Assembly: GCF_000819745.1 (NCBI RefSeq)
Contig: NZ_CDDA01000003.1
Coordinates: 23,293-87,292, forward strand
Direction of reading: 5' to 3'
Source: Aeromonas bestiarum
GTDB taxonomy: Bacteria; Pseudomonadota; Gammaproteobacteria; Enterobacterales; Aeromonadaceae
DNA length: 64,000 nt
The position numbers were made by a program, and so were the translations under genes. Below, one piece after another: positions 9,281 through 17,853 of this stretch. Positions within the stretch are counted from its first letter, which is position 1. Each line of letters opens with the position of its first letter. The notes beneath the pieces were generated by a model that saw only the letters and a list, made by a program, of their open reading frames with translations, was not told where the DNA came from and ran no database searches.

Positions 9281-9934
9281 ATGAATCAGTCTCTACTCAG
9301 TGAATTCGGTGATCCCCTTGCGCGCGTCGAAGCGGCGTTGGCGGCCCTGCGGGCCGGTCGTGGCGTATTGGTGGCCGACGATGAAGATCGGGAGAACGAA
9401 GGCGACCTCATCTTCGCCGCCCAATCCATGACCAATGAACAGATGGCCATGATGATCCGCGAGTGCTCCGGCATCGTCTGCCTCTGTCTGACCGACGAGC
9501 GCGTTCGCCAGCTGGAGCTGCCCATGATGGTGGAGGCGAACTCCAGCCACTATCAGACCGCCTTCACCGTCACCATAGAGGCGGCGCAAGGGGTGACCAC
9601 GGGCGTGTCGGCGGCCGATCGTGTCACCACCATTCGTGCGGCCATCGCCGATGGTGCCAAACCGTCCGATCTGCATCGCCCCGGCCATGTCTTTCCGTTG
9701 CGGGCTCGTACCGGCGGTGTGCTGACACGCCGCGGCCATACCGAAGCCACGGTCGATCTGATGCAGCTGGCTGGCCTCAAACCGTTCGGGGTCTTGTGTG
9801 AACTGACCAAGGAAGATGGCTCCATGGCTCGTCTGCCGGACCTGATTGCCTTCGGCCGCCTGCATCAGATGCCTGTGCTGACCATCGAAGATCTGGTGCA
9901 ATATCGTCAATTGCTGTCAGAACGTTCAGCCTGA
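9281..9934 (+). CDS. ribB: 3,4-dihydroxy-2-butanone 4-phosphate synthase
   Basis: 217-residue riboflavin-pathway enzyme that converts ribulose 5-phosphate to the four-carbon unit DHBP plus formate. The start ATG is preceded by TTTAGGAG. A 147-base open extension upstream runs through the riboswitch and is not coding. The signature acidic loop [15 protein letters not shown], the CLCLTDERV segment and [11 protein letters not shown] are all present. The length equals E. coli RibB (217), with no fused GTP cyclohydrolase II domain. It is controlled by the FMN riboswitch just upstream. Confidence 0.97.
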   Translation: MNQSLLSEFGDPLARVEAALAALRAGRGVLVADDEDRENEGDLIFAAQSMTNEQMAMMIRECSGIVCLCLTDERVRQLELPMMVEANSSHYQTAFTVTIEAAQGVTTGVSAADRVTTIRAAIADGAKPSDLHRPGHVFPLRARTGGVLTRRGHTEATVDLMQLAGLKPFGVLCELTKEDGSMARLPDLIAFGRLHQMPVLTIEDLVQYRQLLSERSA

Positions 9935-10104
9935 GCCTCATACGAAATTGTAATAAGCCCAAAATTTGGTTACGCTCTGTGCGAACCTCATCCAGAGGCA
10001 CTCATTTTTGCTTAAAGTTTGCACATAAAGTGTGCAACTAAAAAAAAATGAGGGTTTTAATGCATTTATCTGTGATGGGGCCTATCCAAAGTATGATTCT
10101 TTTG

Positions 10105-10113
10105 TGCCATAAT
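10105..10113 (+). promoter_or_regulatory. extended -10 element of lpp
   Basis: TGCCATAAT has a TGn extension to the -10 hexamer CATAAT and sits 47 bases before the lpp start. No good -35 hexamer is seen 17 bases upstream, which fits an extended -10 promoter. Confidence 0.5.
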
Positions 10114-10159
10114 CACGCCGCTTGCTAAACGTCTGGCGAGTTAAAGGGAGCTTTTAAAA

Positions 10160-10402
10160 ATGAAAAAATTGTTGTTGGTAGGTGTTGTTGGTCTGTCCGC
10201 TCTGCTGGGCGGTTGTGCAAACACCAGCGAACTGGAAACCTCCGTTCAGAATCTGTCTAACAAAGTTGACCAACTGGCTCAAGATGTTAGCGCAGTTCGT
10301 GCTGATCAATCCAAGATCGCTGCTGATGTTGCAGAAGCCAAGCAAGAAGCTATGCGTGCTAACCAGCGCATCGACAACATGGCTACTTCCTACAAGAAGT
10401 AA
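10160..10402 (+). CDS. lpp: major outer-membrane (Braun-type) lipoprotein
   Basis: 80-residue precursor. The signal peptide ends in LLGGC, so Cys19 is the lipidated residue. The mature part is an uninterrupted heptad coiled coil (LETSVQNLSNKVDQLAQDV onward) that would trimerise. It ends SYKK, and the terminal Lys is the residue joined to peptidoglycan by L,D-transpeptidases. Codon use (AAC, CTG, GCT, GTT preferred) looks like that of a highly expressed gene. AAAGGGAG precedes the ATG and an intrinsic terminator follows. A candidate partner L,D-transpeptidase is encoded at 16.1-17.1 kb. Confidence 0.95.
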   Translation: MKKLLLVGVVGLSALLGGCANTSELETSVQNLSNKVDQLAQDVSAVRADQSKIAADVAEAKQEAMRANQRIDNMATSYKK

Positions 10403-10410
10403 TCCATGCG

Positions 10411-10445
10411 AAAAAATGGCGCATTCATGCGCCATTTTTTTTTGC
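10411..10445 (+). terminator. lpp terminator
   Basis: Stem AAAAAATGGCGCAT/ATGCGCCATTTTTT with a two-base loop, followed by further T residues, eight bases past the lpp stop. Confidence 0.93.
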
Positions 10446-10543
10446 CTGAAATTCGTCAATTCCCCGCTTTCCGCCCCTGAAATCCACCTCAGCAAGGCAA
10501 TGCCGATCCCTCGGCATCACCCCGTCGTTCATTCCCGCATCGA

Positions 10544-11392
10544 TCAGTAGAGCAGGCTGTAGAGCTTGCGACGGTAGCTCTGTGCCGCCGGGTTGCTTCC
10601 CATTGTGGTCAGGATGTCTAGATAGGTCTTCTTGGCATCGCCAAAAGCCAGGTCGCGCTTGAGGATGGTGAACAGCAAGGTCAGCGCCTCTTCCTGTCGA
10701 CCCGCCTGGTTGTATTGCACCGCCAGCTCCTGGGTCAGGGTGAAATTGTCAGGATCCTGCTCGTGACGCGCCTCCAGCGCCCGCAGTTCCGGGCTGTCTG
10801 CGGCCTGCAGTGCCAGCGCCAGCCGGGAGCTCAGGGTCTGATAATGGTCATCCTGCGCGATCATGGGGATCTTGCCGAGCCGCTCCTGCGCTTCGTCCAG
10901 CAGATTGAGATCCAGCGCCGCCTGAATGAGCCACAGGCTGATGTCGTGGCGCTCCGGAGCCAGCTGGTGAGCCTTGGTGAGATGGGCATAGGCCACATCG
11001 GCCTGGCCGTCTGCCAGCGCCTGCTGCGCCTGCTCGAACAGCAGTTCCTCCTCCTTGGGAGCGAAGGCGGCAAAATAGTGGCGCAGGGTGGCTTCGTCCT
11101 GCGGCCCTTCCAGAATGGCCTGCTCGTCCGGGCGACCCTGATGGAAGAGTACCAGGGCGGGCAGGGCACGCAGGCCGAGCTGGCTGGCCAGCGGTTGCAG
11201 CTGCGGATCGTTCATGTCGACCCTGGCCAGGGTCACCTGGGGGTTGGCCGGGCCAACCAGTGACTCCACCAGCGGGGTCATGTCCTGACACTCTGGCATC
11301 TGGGGGGCGTGGAAATAGATGACGACCGGCTTTTTCATGGACGCATCGATCAGTGCGGTTTGGAAATTCTGGGGATTGATGTCGACGATCAT
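10544..11392 (-). CDS. cnoX: chaperedoxin CnoX/YbbN (thioredoxin-fold plus TPR)
   Basis: 282 residues. An N-terminal thioredoxin fold (residues 1-110) carries PQMPEC in place of the CxxC redox motif, as in E. coli CnoX, where the first Cys is also missing. It is therefore not a normal disulfide reductase. The C-terminal half is a helical TPR-like domain, ending in a conserved basic tail YRRKLYSLLY. The family is known to hold aggregation-prone proteins during oxidative stress and pass them to GroEL. Its ATG overlaps the stop of the upstream phosphopantetheinyl transferase by four bases (ATGA), so the two are translationally coupled. Confidence 0.9.
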   Translation of the reverse strand: MIVDINPQNFQTALIDASMKKPVVIYFHAPQMPECQDMTPLVESLVGPANPQVTLARVDMNDPQLQPLASQLGLRALPALVLFHQGRPDEQAILEGPQDEATLRHYFAAFAPKEEELLFEQAQQALADGQADVAYAHLTKAHQLAPERHDISLWLIQAALDLNLLDEAQERLGKIPMIAQDDHYQTLSSRLALALQAADSPELRALEARHEQDPDNFTLTQELAVQYNQAGRQEEALTLLFTILKRDLAFGDAKKTYLDILTTMGSNPAAQSYRRKLYSLLY

Positions 11393-12111
11393 GAGGCTGA
11401 CTCTTGGAAAATGGTGTGAGTTAACATGGGGTTGATGGGGGAGGATTTCAAGTTGTCATCCAGCAGCCAGCCGTTGACGGCCAGGGTCGGGGCGGCGAGG
11501 CTGAGCCAGCCGCTGCCAAGGGGCCAATCCTGCACCCGGTAATCGTGCTCATCGAGCCGGTTGTCGAGCCGCCACGCCTGCTGCGGCACAAAGCATACCT
11601 TGTCGAGCCCGGCGGCAATGCCGGCACCGTGGGCTTTCAACACCGCCTCCTTGCGTGACCAGAGCCGATAGAAGGCGCTTTCCTGCTCTTCTGCGGGCAG
11701 GGCGGCGAGCCACTCGTACTCGCTGGTTGCATAGAAGCGTCTCGCCAGCGGCAGTGTCTGGCGGCGACGCTGGCCCAGCTCTATATCCACCCCAAGCGGC
11801 CCCTTGGCACAGAGTGCGATCACCAGCCAGTCGCCGCTGTGGCTGAGGTTGAACTGCCAGCGCTGGTCGCTCAGCTCGGGTTTGCCGTGGGGATTGGTGC
11901 AAAACAGCAGCTCGCTGGCCTGGCATTGCAGGCGATCGGCCAGCAGGCGCCTGAGCAGCACACGGCTGATCAGGAACTCCTGGCGGCGTCCCGGATGGTG
12001 GATCTCCTGCCACTGTTGCCGCTCTGTCGGGGAGAGTGCGTCCGGCAGCAGAGCCAACTGGTCGGCGCTGACATTTGCCGGTTTTAACAAATAGAGATCC
12101 ACGGAGATCAT
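11389..12111 (-). CDS. 4'-phosphopantetheinyl transferase (Sfp type)
   Basis: 240 residues, the usual size of Sfp/EntD-type enzymes. It would transfer the phosphopantetheine arm of CoA to a carrier-protein Ser. Motifs are NPHGKPELS (P1-like), FNLSHSGDW, GVDIEL (Mg-binding Asp/Glu) and FYRLWSRKEAVLKAHG (P3). No polyketide, non-ribosomal or fatty-acid synthase gene is nearby, so its carrier protein is not given by context. It is the first gene of an overlapping pair with cnoX. The ribosome site before the ATG is weak. Confidence 0.88.
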   Translation of the reverse strand: MISVDLYLLKPANVSADQLALLPDALSPTERQQWQEIHHPGRRQEFLISRVLLRRLLADRLQCQASELLFCTNPHGKPELSDQRWQFNLSHSGDWLVIALCAKGPLGVDIELGQRRRQTLPLARRFYATSEYEWLAALPAEEQESAFYRLWSRKEAVLKAHGAGIAAGLDKVCFVPQQAWRLDNRLDEHDYRVQDWPLGSGWLSLAAPTLAVNGWLLDDNLKSSPINPMLTHTIFQESAS

Positions 12112-12374
12112 AATTTTTCACTTTAAAAGAGGGATGAAACAGCGATAAAAGTCAGTTTGATCGAGCAAGGACGGTCGCTTTCGAGATTGTATATTGTTTG
12201 GGCATGATCACATTAATCATGAAAAATACTGCATTTCCTTGCAAAAATGTGATGTCGATAGGGATTTTCGCTTGCCTCGATAGAATTCTTGGATATAGTC
12301 GGGTGCTGTTGCCTTATAAATTGCCCTTCTGGGCCGTATTTTAACAAGTTTTACTATTTTGCGGGGATAAAGGA

Positions 12375-12875
12375 TTGCGCCACCTGATGCTACTGCTGGT
12401 CGCGCTCGGAATGGTGGGTTGTGCCTCGGCACCCCAGCCCGAGGTCGCGAGCAAGATTGAAGTTTCCATGATGGAACCCATTATTGAACCGGAAGCTTCG
12501 CAAACACCCGATGTGAATGAAATCCTGACAGTATATAAAGAGTGGCGTGGCGTTCCGTACCGCATGGGAGGCAGCAGCCAGCGAGGCATAGATTGTTCCG
12601 CCTTTGCCCGTGAAGTGTTCCGCAATGCCGTCGGTGTCGAGTTACCCCGTGACACCCGCTCCCAAGTCCATGAAGGCACCCGCGTTTCCAAGCAAGATCT
12701 GGTCGAGGGTGACCTGGTGTTCTTCAAGATCAATCGTCGTCTCAATCATGTCGGTATCTATGTAGGCAATGGTGAATTCATTCACGCCTCGACCCGTGCC
12801 GGTGTGACGCGCTCCAAGCTGGATAGCTCCTATTGGCGCAGCAAGTTCTGGCAAGCACGCCGGATCGACATCTGA
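12375..12875 (+). CDS. NlpC/P60 family lipoprotein (Spr-like)
   Basis: 166 residues. The start is taken as TTG 12375, with GGGGAT seven bases upstream. A lipoprotein signal ends LGMVGC, so the mature protein would be membrane-anchored. The NlpC/P60 peptidase domain has its Cys in IDCSAFAREVF, its first His in NHVGIYVG and a second polar residue in FIHAS, the standard Cys-His-His triad. Members cleave peptidoglycan stem peptides or cross-links, as Spr/MepS does. It stands alone with its own terminator and follows a 263-bp AT-rich leader. Confidence 0.9.
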   Translation: MRHLMLLLVALGMVGCASAPQPEVASKIEVSMMEPIIEPEASQTPDVNEILTVYKEWRGVPYRMGGSSQRGIDCSAFAREVFRNAVGVELPRDTRSQVHEGTRVSKQDLVEGDLVFFKINRRLNHVGIYVGNGEFIHASTRAGVTRSKLDSSYWRSKFWQARRIDI

Positions 12876-12929
12876 GTCAGGCTGGACAAACGGCTCGCAG
12901 TACGGACTGTTTTTCCAACCTCACTTGAA

Positions 12930-12954
12930 CCGGGCTCCTGAAGCCCGGTTTTTT
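12930..12954 (+). terminator. terminator of the NlpC/P60 gene
   Basis: CCGGGCT/AGCCCGG stem followed by TTTTTT. Confidence 0.88.
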
Positions 12955-13025
12955 GTGCCCGCAATTTAGACTTTCCGGGGCCAAATCACTATAGTGTGGG
13001 CCCGTTTTCCCTCGGCAGGCCCAGC

Positions 13026-13982
13026 ATGAAGACCCACTCCGACCGCAAATCCGGATTGCATCCACGCAATCGCCATCAGGCTCCCTATGATTTCGATGCG
13101 CTCTGCCAGCGCACCCCCGAGCTGCGGCCCTTGGTATTCGTCAACGAGCACGGTACCCAGACCCTGGATTTTGCCGATCCTGCCGCCGTCAAGGCGCTGA
13201 ACAAGGCCTTGCTGGCACTGCACTACGGCATTGCGCACTGGGATCTGCCGGCGGGTTATCTCTGCCCGCCTATCCCGGGACGGGTGGACTACCTGCACAG
13301 GGTGGCGGATCTGCTGGCCGAGAGTGCGGGACGCGTACCGACTGGCAAGGGGGTACGAGTGCTGGACATAGGCGTGGGGGCTAACTGCATCTACCCGCTG
13401 CTGGGCGCGCGCGAATATGGCTGGCGCTTCGTCGGATCCGATATCGATCCTGTCTCGGTCAAGGCGGCAAACCTGCTGGCCAAGAGCAACGGGCTGGGCG
13501 GACAGGTCGAGTGCCGCCATCAGGGCAATGCCAAACACATCTTTTGCGGCATCATAAGCCCGCAGGAACGCTTCGCCCTGACCCTGTGCAACCCCCCGTT
13601 CCATGGCTCGCTCGAAGAGGCGAGCAAGGGCAGCGAGCGCAAGCTGCGCAATCTCGGCAAAGCCGTGAAGGGGACACCCCTGCTCAATTTCGGCGGCCAG
13701 AAGGCCGAGCTCTGGTGTGACGGGGGGGAGGCCGCATTTCTCGCCGCCATGATCGTCCAGAGCAAGGAGTTCGCCAGCCAGTGCCTCTGGTTCAGTTCGC
13801 TGGTCTCAAAAAAAGAGAACCTGCCGGCCGCGAAGAAGGCGTTGACCCAGGTCGGGGCCCGTCAGGTGCGGGTGATCGACATGGCCCAGGGCAACAAGAC
13901 AAGCCGGATCCTGGCCTGGTGTTTTCTGGATGAGGCCGCCTGTGGGCAGTGGTGGCAACCGGCGCAGCGTGACGACGCCTGA
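13026..13982 (+). CDS. rlmF: 23S rRNA (adenine-1618-N6)-methyltransferase
   Basis: 318 residues. The protein is colinear with E. coli RlmF (YbiN): an N-terminal [13 protein letters not shown] segment, SAM site [20 protein letters not shown] acidic motif, and the N6-adenine catalytic motif CNPPFH. The ATG follows GGCAGGCCCAGC, a modest ribosome site. It methylates A1618 in 23S rRNA. The intergenic space on both sides shows no operon partner. Confidence 0.95.
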   Translation: MKTHSDRKSGLHPRNRHQAPYDFDALCQRTPELRPLVFVNEHGTQTLDFADPAAVKALNKALLALHYGIAHWDLPAGYLCPPIPGRVDYLHRVADLLAESAGRVPTGKGVRVLDIGVGANCIYPLLGAREYGWRFVGSDIDPVSVKAANLLAKSNGLGGQVECRHQGNAKHIFCGIISPQERFALTLCNPPFHGSLEEASKGSERKLRNLGKAVKGTPLLNFGGQKAELWCDGGEAAFLAAMIVQSKEFASQCLWFSSLVSKKENLPAAKKALTQVGARQVRVIDMAQGNKTSRILAWCFLDEAACGQWWQPAQRDDA

Positions 13983-14249
13983 CGGGCCAGGCAGGGTATA
14001 GACAGAGGCACTCGGATGGCATTCCCCCCGTTTCGGTCCCTGTCTGTGCTGCATCCGTGGCCACCTGACGCTGGCCACGGCAATCGTTTTTCCCCTTGTG
14101 CCATCAGGCTTGCAGCCGACAGGTTAGTGACCACTTCTGCCCGTGGTACAGCTGTACGCTGAGATTTTTTTGCACTTGCAGTTGAAACTTTCATAAAATA
14201 GGACTGGTTAGACCTCTTTACAGGCTTTGAATCGAATAGGGATCGGTAG

Positions 14250-14969
14250 ATGAAAGTTGTCGATTTTCTGAAGCGCAAGCGCGAAATTCTGGCGCAGCAC
14301 CCCTTTGAGCTCAAGGATTGGCTCTCTCCGGCGATCCGCGACTACTGGCGTGAGTTTCAGCAAAAGGCACACCTCCACCCTCTGCTGGGTCGTGTGCTGG
14401 ACCTGCAAGCTGACAGCCAGTCCGTGCAGCGGCAAGCGGGCTCGGCGCAGGTTGCCAACGGCCAGCCTCTGCAGGCTGATGAGCCGGCGGTTGAGCTCAA
14501 TGGTGAGGCTGCGGCCCTGTTTGCCACTCTGCAGCCCAGCATAGGCGCCGAGACCCACGTGGGTGAATGGCTGCTGGTGAGCCAGCAGATGATCAATGAG
14601 TTTGCCGCCGTGACCGGTGACAATCAGTGGATCCACACCAACCCTGAGCGTGCCGCTGCCGAGTCGCCGTTCAAGACCACCATAGCCCATGGTTTTCTGA
14701 CCCTGGCGCTGCTGCCACGGCTGACGGGCAGCATCAACGAGGCGACGCCCGAGTTTCCGAACGCCCGCATGGTGGTGAACTTCGGGCTGGACCAGGTGCG
14801 TTTCCCGTATCCTATCAAGGTGGACAGCAACATTCGCGCGCGCACCAAGCTGCTGCGGGTGACCCCCATCAAGGGCGGTCTTGAGCTGCTCAAGGAGATC
14901 AAGGTCGAGATCGAAGGCATTCGTCGTCCCGGCTGCGTCATTGAATCAGTCACCCGGATCTACTTCTGA
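14250..14969 (+). CDS. MaoC-like dehydratase / (R)-enoyl-CoA hydratase
   Basis: 239 residues. The C-terminal half is a hot-dog fold with the hydratase motif around GDNQWIHTNPERA and FKTTIAHGFLTLAL, where Asp and His are the expected catalytic pair. The first 90 residues form a charged helical extension absent from the 134-residue Aeromonas PhaJ. PhaJ-type enzymes supply (R)-3-hydroxyacyl-CoA for polyhydroxyalkanoate synthesis. No pha gene is adjacent, so that role is not shown. It is followed by a perfect bidirectional terminator. Confidence 0.82.
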   Translation: MKVVDFLKRKREILAQHPFELKDWLSPAIRDYWREFQQKAHLHPLLGRVLDLQADSQSVQRQAGSAQVANGQPLQADEPAVELNGEAAALFATLQPSIGAETHVGEWLLVSQQMINEFAAVTGDNQWIHTNPERAAAESPFKTTIAHGFLTLALLPRLTGSINEATPEFPNARMVVNFGLDQVRFPYPIKVDSNIRARTKLLRVTPIKGGLELLKEIKVEIEGIRRPGCVIESVTRIYF

Positions 14970-15008
14970 TGTCGTGACGGCCGTCACCCTGTGGCATAAA
15001 TCGCATTG

Positions 15009-15046
15009 AAACAAAACAGGCTCACCTCGGTGAGCCTGTTTTGTTT
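15009..15046. terminator. bidirectional terminator after the MaoC-like gene
   Basis: Perfect inverted repeat AAACAAAACAGGCTCACC/GGTGAGCCTGTTTTGTTT around a two-base loop, between convergent genes. Confidence 0.88.
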
Positions 15047-15107
15047 ATGGCGTTATGGTGCTTGTTTGTGGCTCAGTCATTCGCCCGTGAATGGCTTGCC
15101 CTGCTGA

Positions 15108-16106
15108 CTAGAAGCTGGCCCCCAGGCTTATCAGATGACGCCACTCTTTGTCTGATAAGGGTGTCTGAACGCCTTGATAGTCCAATCTGGAGTCTTCCCA
15201 ATCGAGCTCGCTCGACCAGGAGAGGCGCAGGTGATCGTTGAAGTAGTAGCGCATCCCCAGGCTACCTTTTACGGCCTGCTCCCGGGTGATGTAGGGTGAG
15301 GGCTGGTCCAGATAGCGCTTGTAGGTGCCCTTGCTGAACAGCTCCAGTTGCTCTGACCAGAGCGCAACGGGTTGGCGGTAGTCCCAACCAAGGCCCATCA
15401 TGGGATAGTTGATGATCCTGTCGTTGAAAATATCGGGGATGATGAAGTCGTCCCAATAACCCGGCCGGAAGTAGGAACGCTCCAGTCCGGCCTGGCTGAT
15501 CAGCTCCAGCCGTCGCCGCTTGTCGTTCCAGAACCGGTAACCAGGTCCGGTCACATAGCCCATATCCATGTATTCGGGGTCCAGCATCTGGTATTCAAAG
15601 TCGACGGCTGAGCGCAGAAACCAGCGCTGGTCGAAGAAGAAGTCCAGCATGGGCTTGAGCCGATACTCATGGCTGTTGGTGACGTTGTTGGCCGTCTCGT
15701 AGATGTACTCCCCATCCAGCGTATAGCGCCAGTCGAGGTTGGCCACTTCGGTAGAGGCCTTCAGATTGACGTTGTTGGTCTGCTTGTCGTTGTGTTTCAG
15801 CTTCACGTTCAGGTCGCTGCTGCCGGTCCACAGCCAGGCTTTCTTGTCATCCGGCGTGAGGGCGAGCAGGGTAATGCCGGTCTTCACCGTCGGTCTTGGC
15901 TTGTCCTGCTTCTCGATACGCCAGCGTTTGACCGCCTTGCGCTTGACCGTCACCGGCGAGCTGTAGGGCAGCGCTATGCGTACCTGTTCATCCGTGATCT
16001 CCTCTATGGTGCCGGTCAGCCGGTCACCGTTGTCCATCCAGAGGATGTCGGCCAGCGCCATCGGGCTGAGCAACAGGGAGAGCAAGCACCAGAAGCGGTA
16101 TCTCAT
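15108..16106 (-). CDS. DUF481 family outer-membrane protein
   Basis: 332 residues. A signal peptide (MRYRFWCLLSLLLSPMALA) precedes an N-terminal small beta domain (ILWMDNGDRLTGTIEEI, an SM-like fold seen in this family). The rest alternates aromatic and polar residues as in an outer-membrane beta-barrel and ends LISLGASF with a terminal Phe, the usual barrel sorting signal. AAGGA lies eight bases before the ATG; the six-residue longer frame is rejected. Function unknown. It follows the L,D-transpeptidase gene by 30 bases on the same strand, so the two probably form an operon. Confidence 0.8.
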   Translation of the reverse strand: MRYRFWCLLSLLLSPMALADILWMDNGDRLTGTIEEITDEQVRIALPYSSPVTVKRKAVKRWRIEKQDKPRPTVKTGITLLALTPDDKKAWLWTGSSDLNVKLKHNDKQTNNVNLKASTEVANLDWRYTLDGEYIYETANNVTNSHEYRLKPMLDFFFDQRWFLRSAVDFEYQMLDPEYMDMGYVTGPGYRFWNDKRRRLELISQAGLERSYFRPGYWDDFIIPDIFNDRIINYPMMGLGWDYRQPVALWSEQLELFSKGTYKRYLDQPSPYITREQAVKGSLGMRYYFNDHLRLSWSSELDWEDSRLDYQGVQTPLSDKEWRHLISLGASF

Positions 16107-16136
16107 GGAAAGTCCTTCATGCACACAGGGTTGCCG

Positions 16137-17054
16137 TTAGCCGCTGACGGGGCGTGGAATGCCGTTCTTATTGTTCAGCACGGCAGCCACCTTGTCACCG
16201 TCGATCTCGGACGCTGCGATAAAGGCCTCTACCTCGGGTGAGAGGATCAGGGGGGCGCCCTGCTCCAGTTCCAGTTCGGTGCGAGAGAGGGGGGAGTGGA
16301 CCTCCAGCCAGTGGCGGCCATCGGGCTCGCTGGCGGTCTTGACCGGCTGGTTGATCACCCGTACCTGAGTGCCGAGGGGAACTATGTTGAACAGGGCCTC
16401 GATATCATCGGGGCGCAGGCGAATACAGCCCGCGCTGACCCGCAGGCCGACGCCAAACTCCTTGTTGGTGCCGTGAATGAGGTAGTCCTGCTTGCCGTAA
16501 CCCAGGCGCATGGCGAACTTGCCGAGGGGATTGTCCGGGCCTGGCGGCACCACCGCGGGCAGGGTGATCCCCTTCTGCTCCAGCCAGGATTTGCGCACCA
16601 TGGGGCCGGGTACCCAGGTCGGGTTGGGATTCTTGGCGATCACGGTCGTGGTCATCTCAGGGGTTTCCCGCCCTATGTCGCCAATGCCGATGGGCAAGAC
16701 GATCACCTCATTTTTTCCCTTGGGGAAGTAGTAGAGACGCAGTTCGGGCAGGTTGATGACAATGCCTTCTCTTGGCACATCCGGCAGCAGCATCTGGGTC
16801 GGCAGGGTCAAGCTGGTGCCAGGTTTGGGTAAATAGGGGTCAACCCCGGGATTTGCCTCGAGCAGTGCCAAAAAACCAATCTGGGTGTGCTTGCCGATCA
16901 GTTCAAGGTGTTCGTCCGGCTGGACTATGTAGTCCTCCAGCTCGCCAATCAAACGGCTGCCTGCCGGTGGCAAGGGATAGGTCGTGGCCCAGGTTGGCGC
17001 GCTCCAGAGGCTGGCTGTCATCAGCAGCAGTGAGACGATTCGTGCATTGAACAT
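16137..17054 (-). CDS. L,D-transpeptidase (ErfK/YbiS/YcfS type)
   Basis: 305 residues. AGGAAG lies just before the ATG, and a signal peptide ends about SAPTWA. A LysM-like stretch (about residues 40-90) is followed by a YkuD catalytic domain with HGTNKEFGVGLRVSAGCIRL, in which the Cys is the nucleophile. In enterobacteria this class (LdtA/B/C) attaches Lpp to the meso-diaminopimelate of peptidoglycan; lpp is encoded 6 kb away in this window. Other L,D-transpeptidase roles (3-3 cross-links) are less likely for this subfamily. It is the first gene of a pair with the DUF481 gene. Confidence 0.92.
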   Translation of the reverse strand: MFNARIVSLLLMTASLWSAPTWATTYPLPPAGSRLIGELEDYIVQPDEHLELIGKHTQIGFLALLEANPGVDPYLPKPGTSLTLPTQMLLPDVPREGIVINLPELRLYYFPKGKNEVIVLPIGIGDIGRETPEMTTTVIAKNPNPTWVPGPMVRKSWLEQKGITLPAVVPPGPDNPLGKFAMRLGYGKQDYLIHGTNKEFGVGLRVSAGCIRLRPDDIEALFNIVPLGTQVRVINQPVKTASEPDGRHWLEVHSPLSRTELELEQGAPLILSPEVEAFIAASEIDGDKVAAVLNNKNGIPRPVSG

Positions 17055-17479
17055 GGTACTTCCTGTCAAATGGCGTGAGGGCCGGTCACTGCCCGCCCTG
17101 AAAAAAGAGGTGAAATTGTTAACCAATCCACTCCTGATTACCAGCCCGCCCCACAAGGGCTACAGAGGAGTCTCGTTTAGAAAAAAGCCCCTTTTGACGA
17201 CTTCCCACACCTTTTTAGTACAGTGCCGGATAACCTTGGATGAACACTGCCCATGATGGGATATACCGCAACCCGAGCAGGCCTGTTGCAGGGGGGTATC
17301 ACAGTCGCCAGGCTGCCTATGGGACTGGATCTTGGGCCTGCGCCAAAGAGTCGTCGACGTGCCATGTGCAGGCCCACGGTAAAAACTGTGTTCCCTGCCT
17401 GTTTTATAGGCAGTCGTTTGATCTTTAAAGAGATTCAGGTTGATTTACCTGACCGGGTTCGGTAAGAATGAAGCCCTGT
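17055..17479. other. 425-bp intergenic region with candidate promoter and foldable segment
   Basis: Besides the L,D-transpeptidase promoter at the left, a + strand promoter-like pair TTGACG (17194-17199) and TAGTAC (17216-17221) points toward tRNA-Ser. The transcript would start near 17228. Downstream are the hairpins CCGCAAC...GTTGC (about 17267-17291) and CTGCC...GGCAG (17397-17413). No protein frame and no known RNA family is recognised. Confidence 0.4.
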
Positions 17480-17569
17480 GGAGAGATGCCGGAGTGGCCG
17501 AACGGGATTGACTCGAAATCAATTGTGGTAGCAATACCACCCAGGGTTCGAATCCCTGTCTCTCCGCCA
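17480..17569 (+). tRNA. tRNA-Ser (anticodon CGA)
   Basis: Acceptor stem GGAGAGA/TCTCTCC with discriminator G and encoded CCA. The anticodon loop CTCGAAA gives CGA. A long variable arm (TGTGGTAGCAATACCACC region) and T arm AGGGTTCGAATCCCT mark a class II serine tRNA. Confidence 0.97.
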
Positions 17570-17606
17570 TATTCCTTGTCTGGCTCATGTCGACAAGCTG
17601 CAGAAG

Positions 17607-17638
17607 ACCCGCAACGCGCCCGCCTTGCGGGTTTTTTG
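17607..17638 (+). terminator. terminator after tRNA-Ser
   Basis: ACCCGCAA/TTGCGGGT stem followed by TTTTT, 37 bases beyond the tRNA. Confidence 0.85.
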
Positions 17639-17853
17639 TTGCCTGAAATCAATGGTTATGGCACGCAGGCCCACCGCAGCGCGCCTTCATGGAGTGGATC
17701 CCCAGACACAGGCGGCATCTTGCTCAAGCTGCAGGGGGCAGGCCAGGCCCGTTTGTGGCAGGCCCGCCATCGTTGGCAACGAGAGCATGGACGAGCCCCT
17801 GTTACAAATAGCTACCTTGGCGAGTGTGGGGATAGCGCCAGCCCCGGAGCGGG

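Noticed and set aside
17228..17440. Possible 4.5S or 6S RNA
   Set aside because: The conserved apical loop of 4.5S RNA and the 6S bubble pattern are not present.
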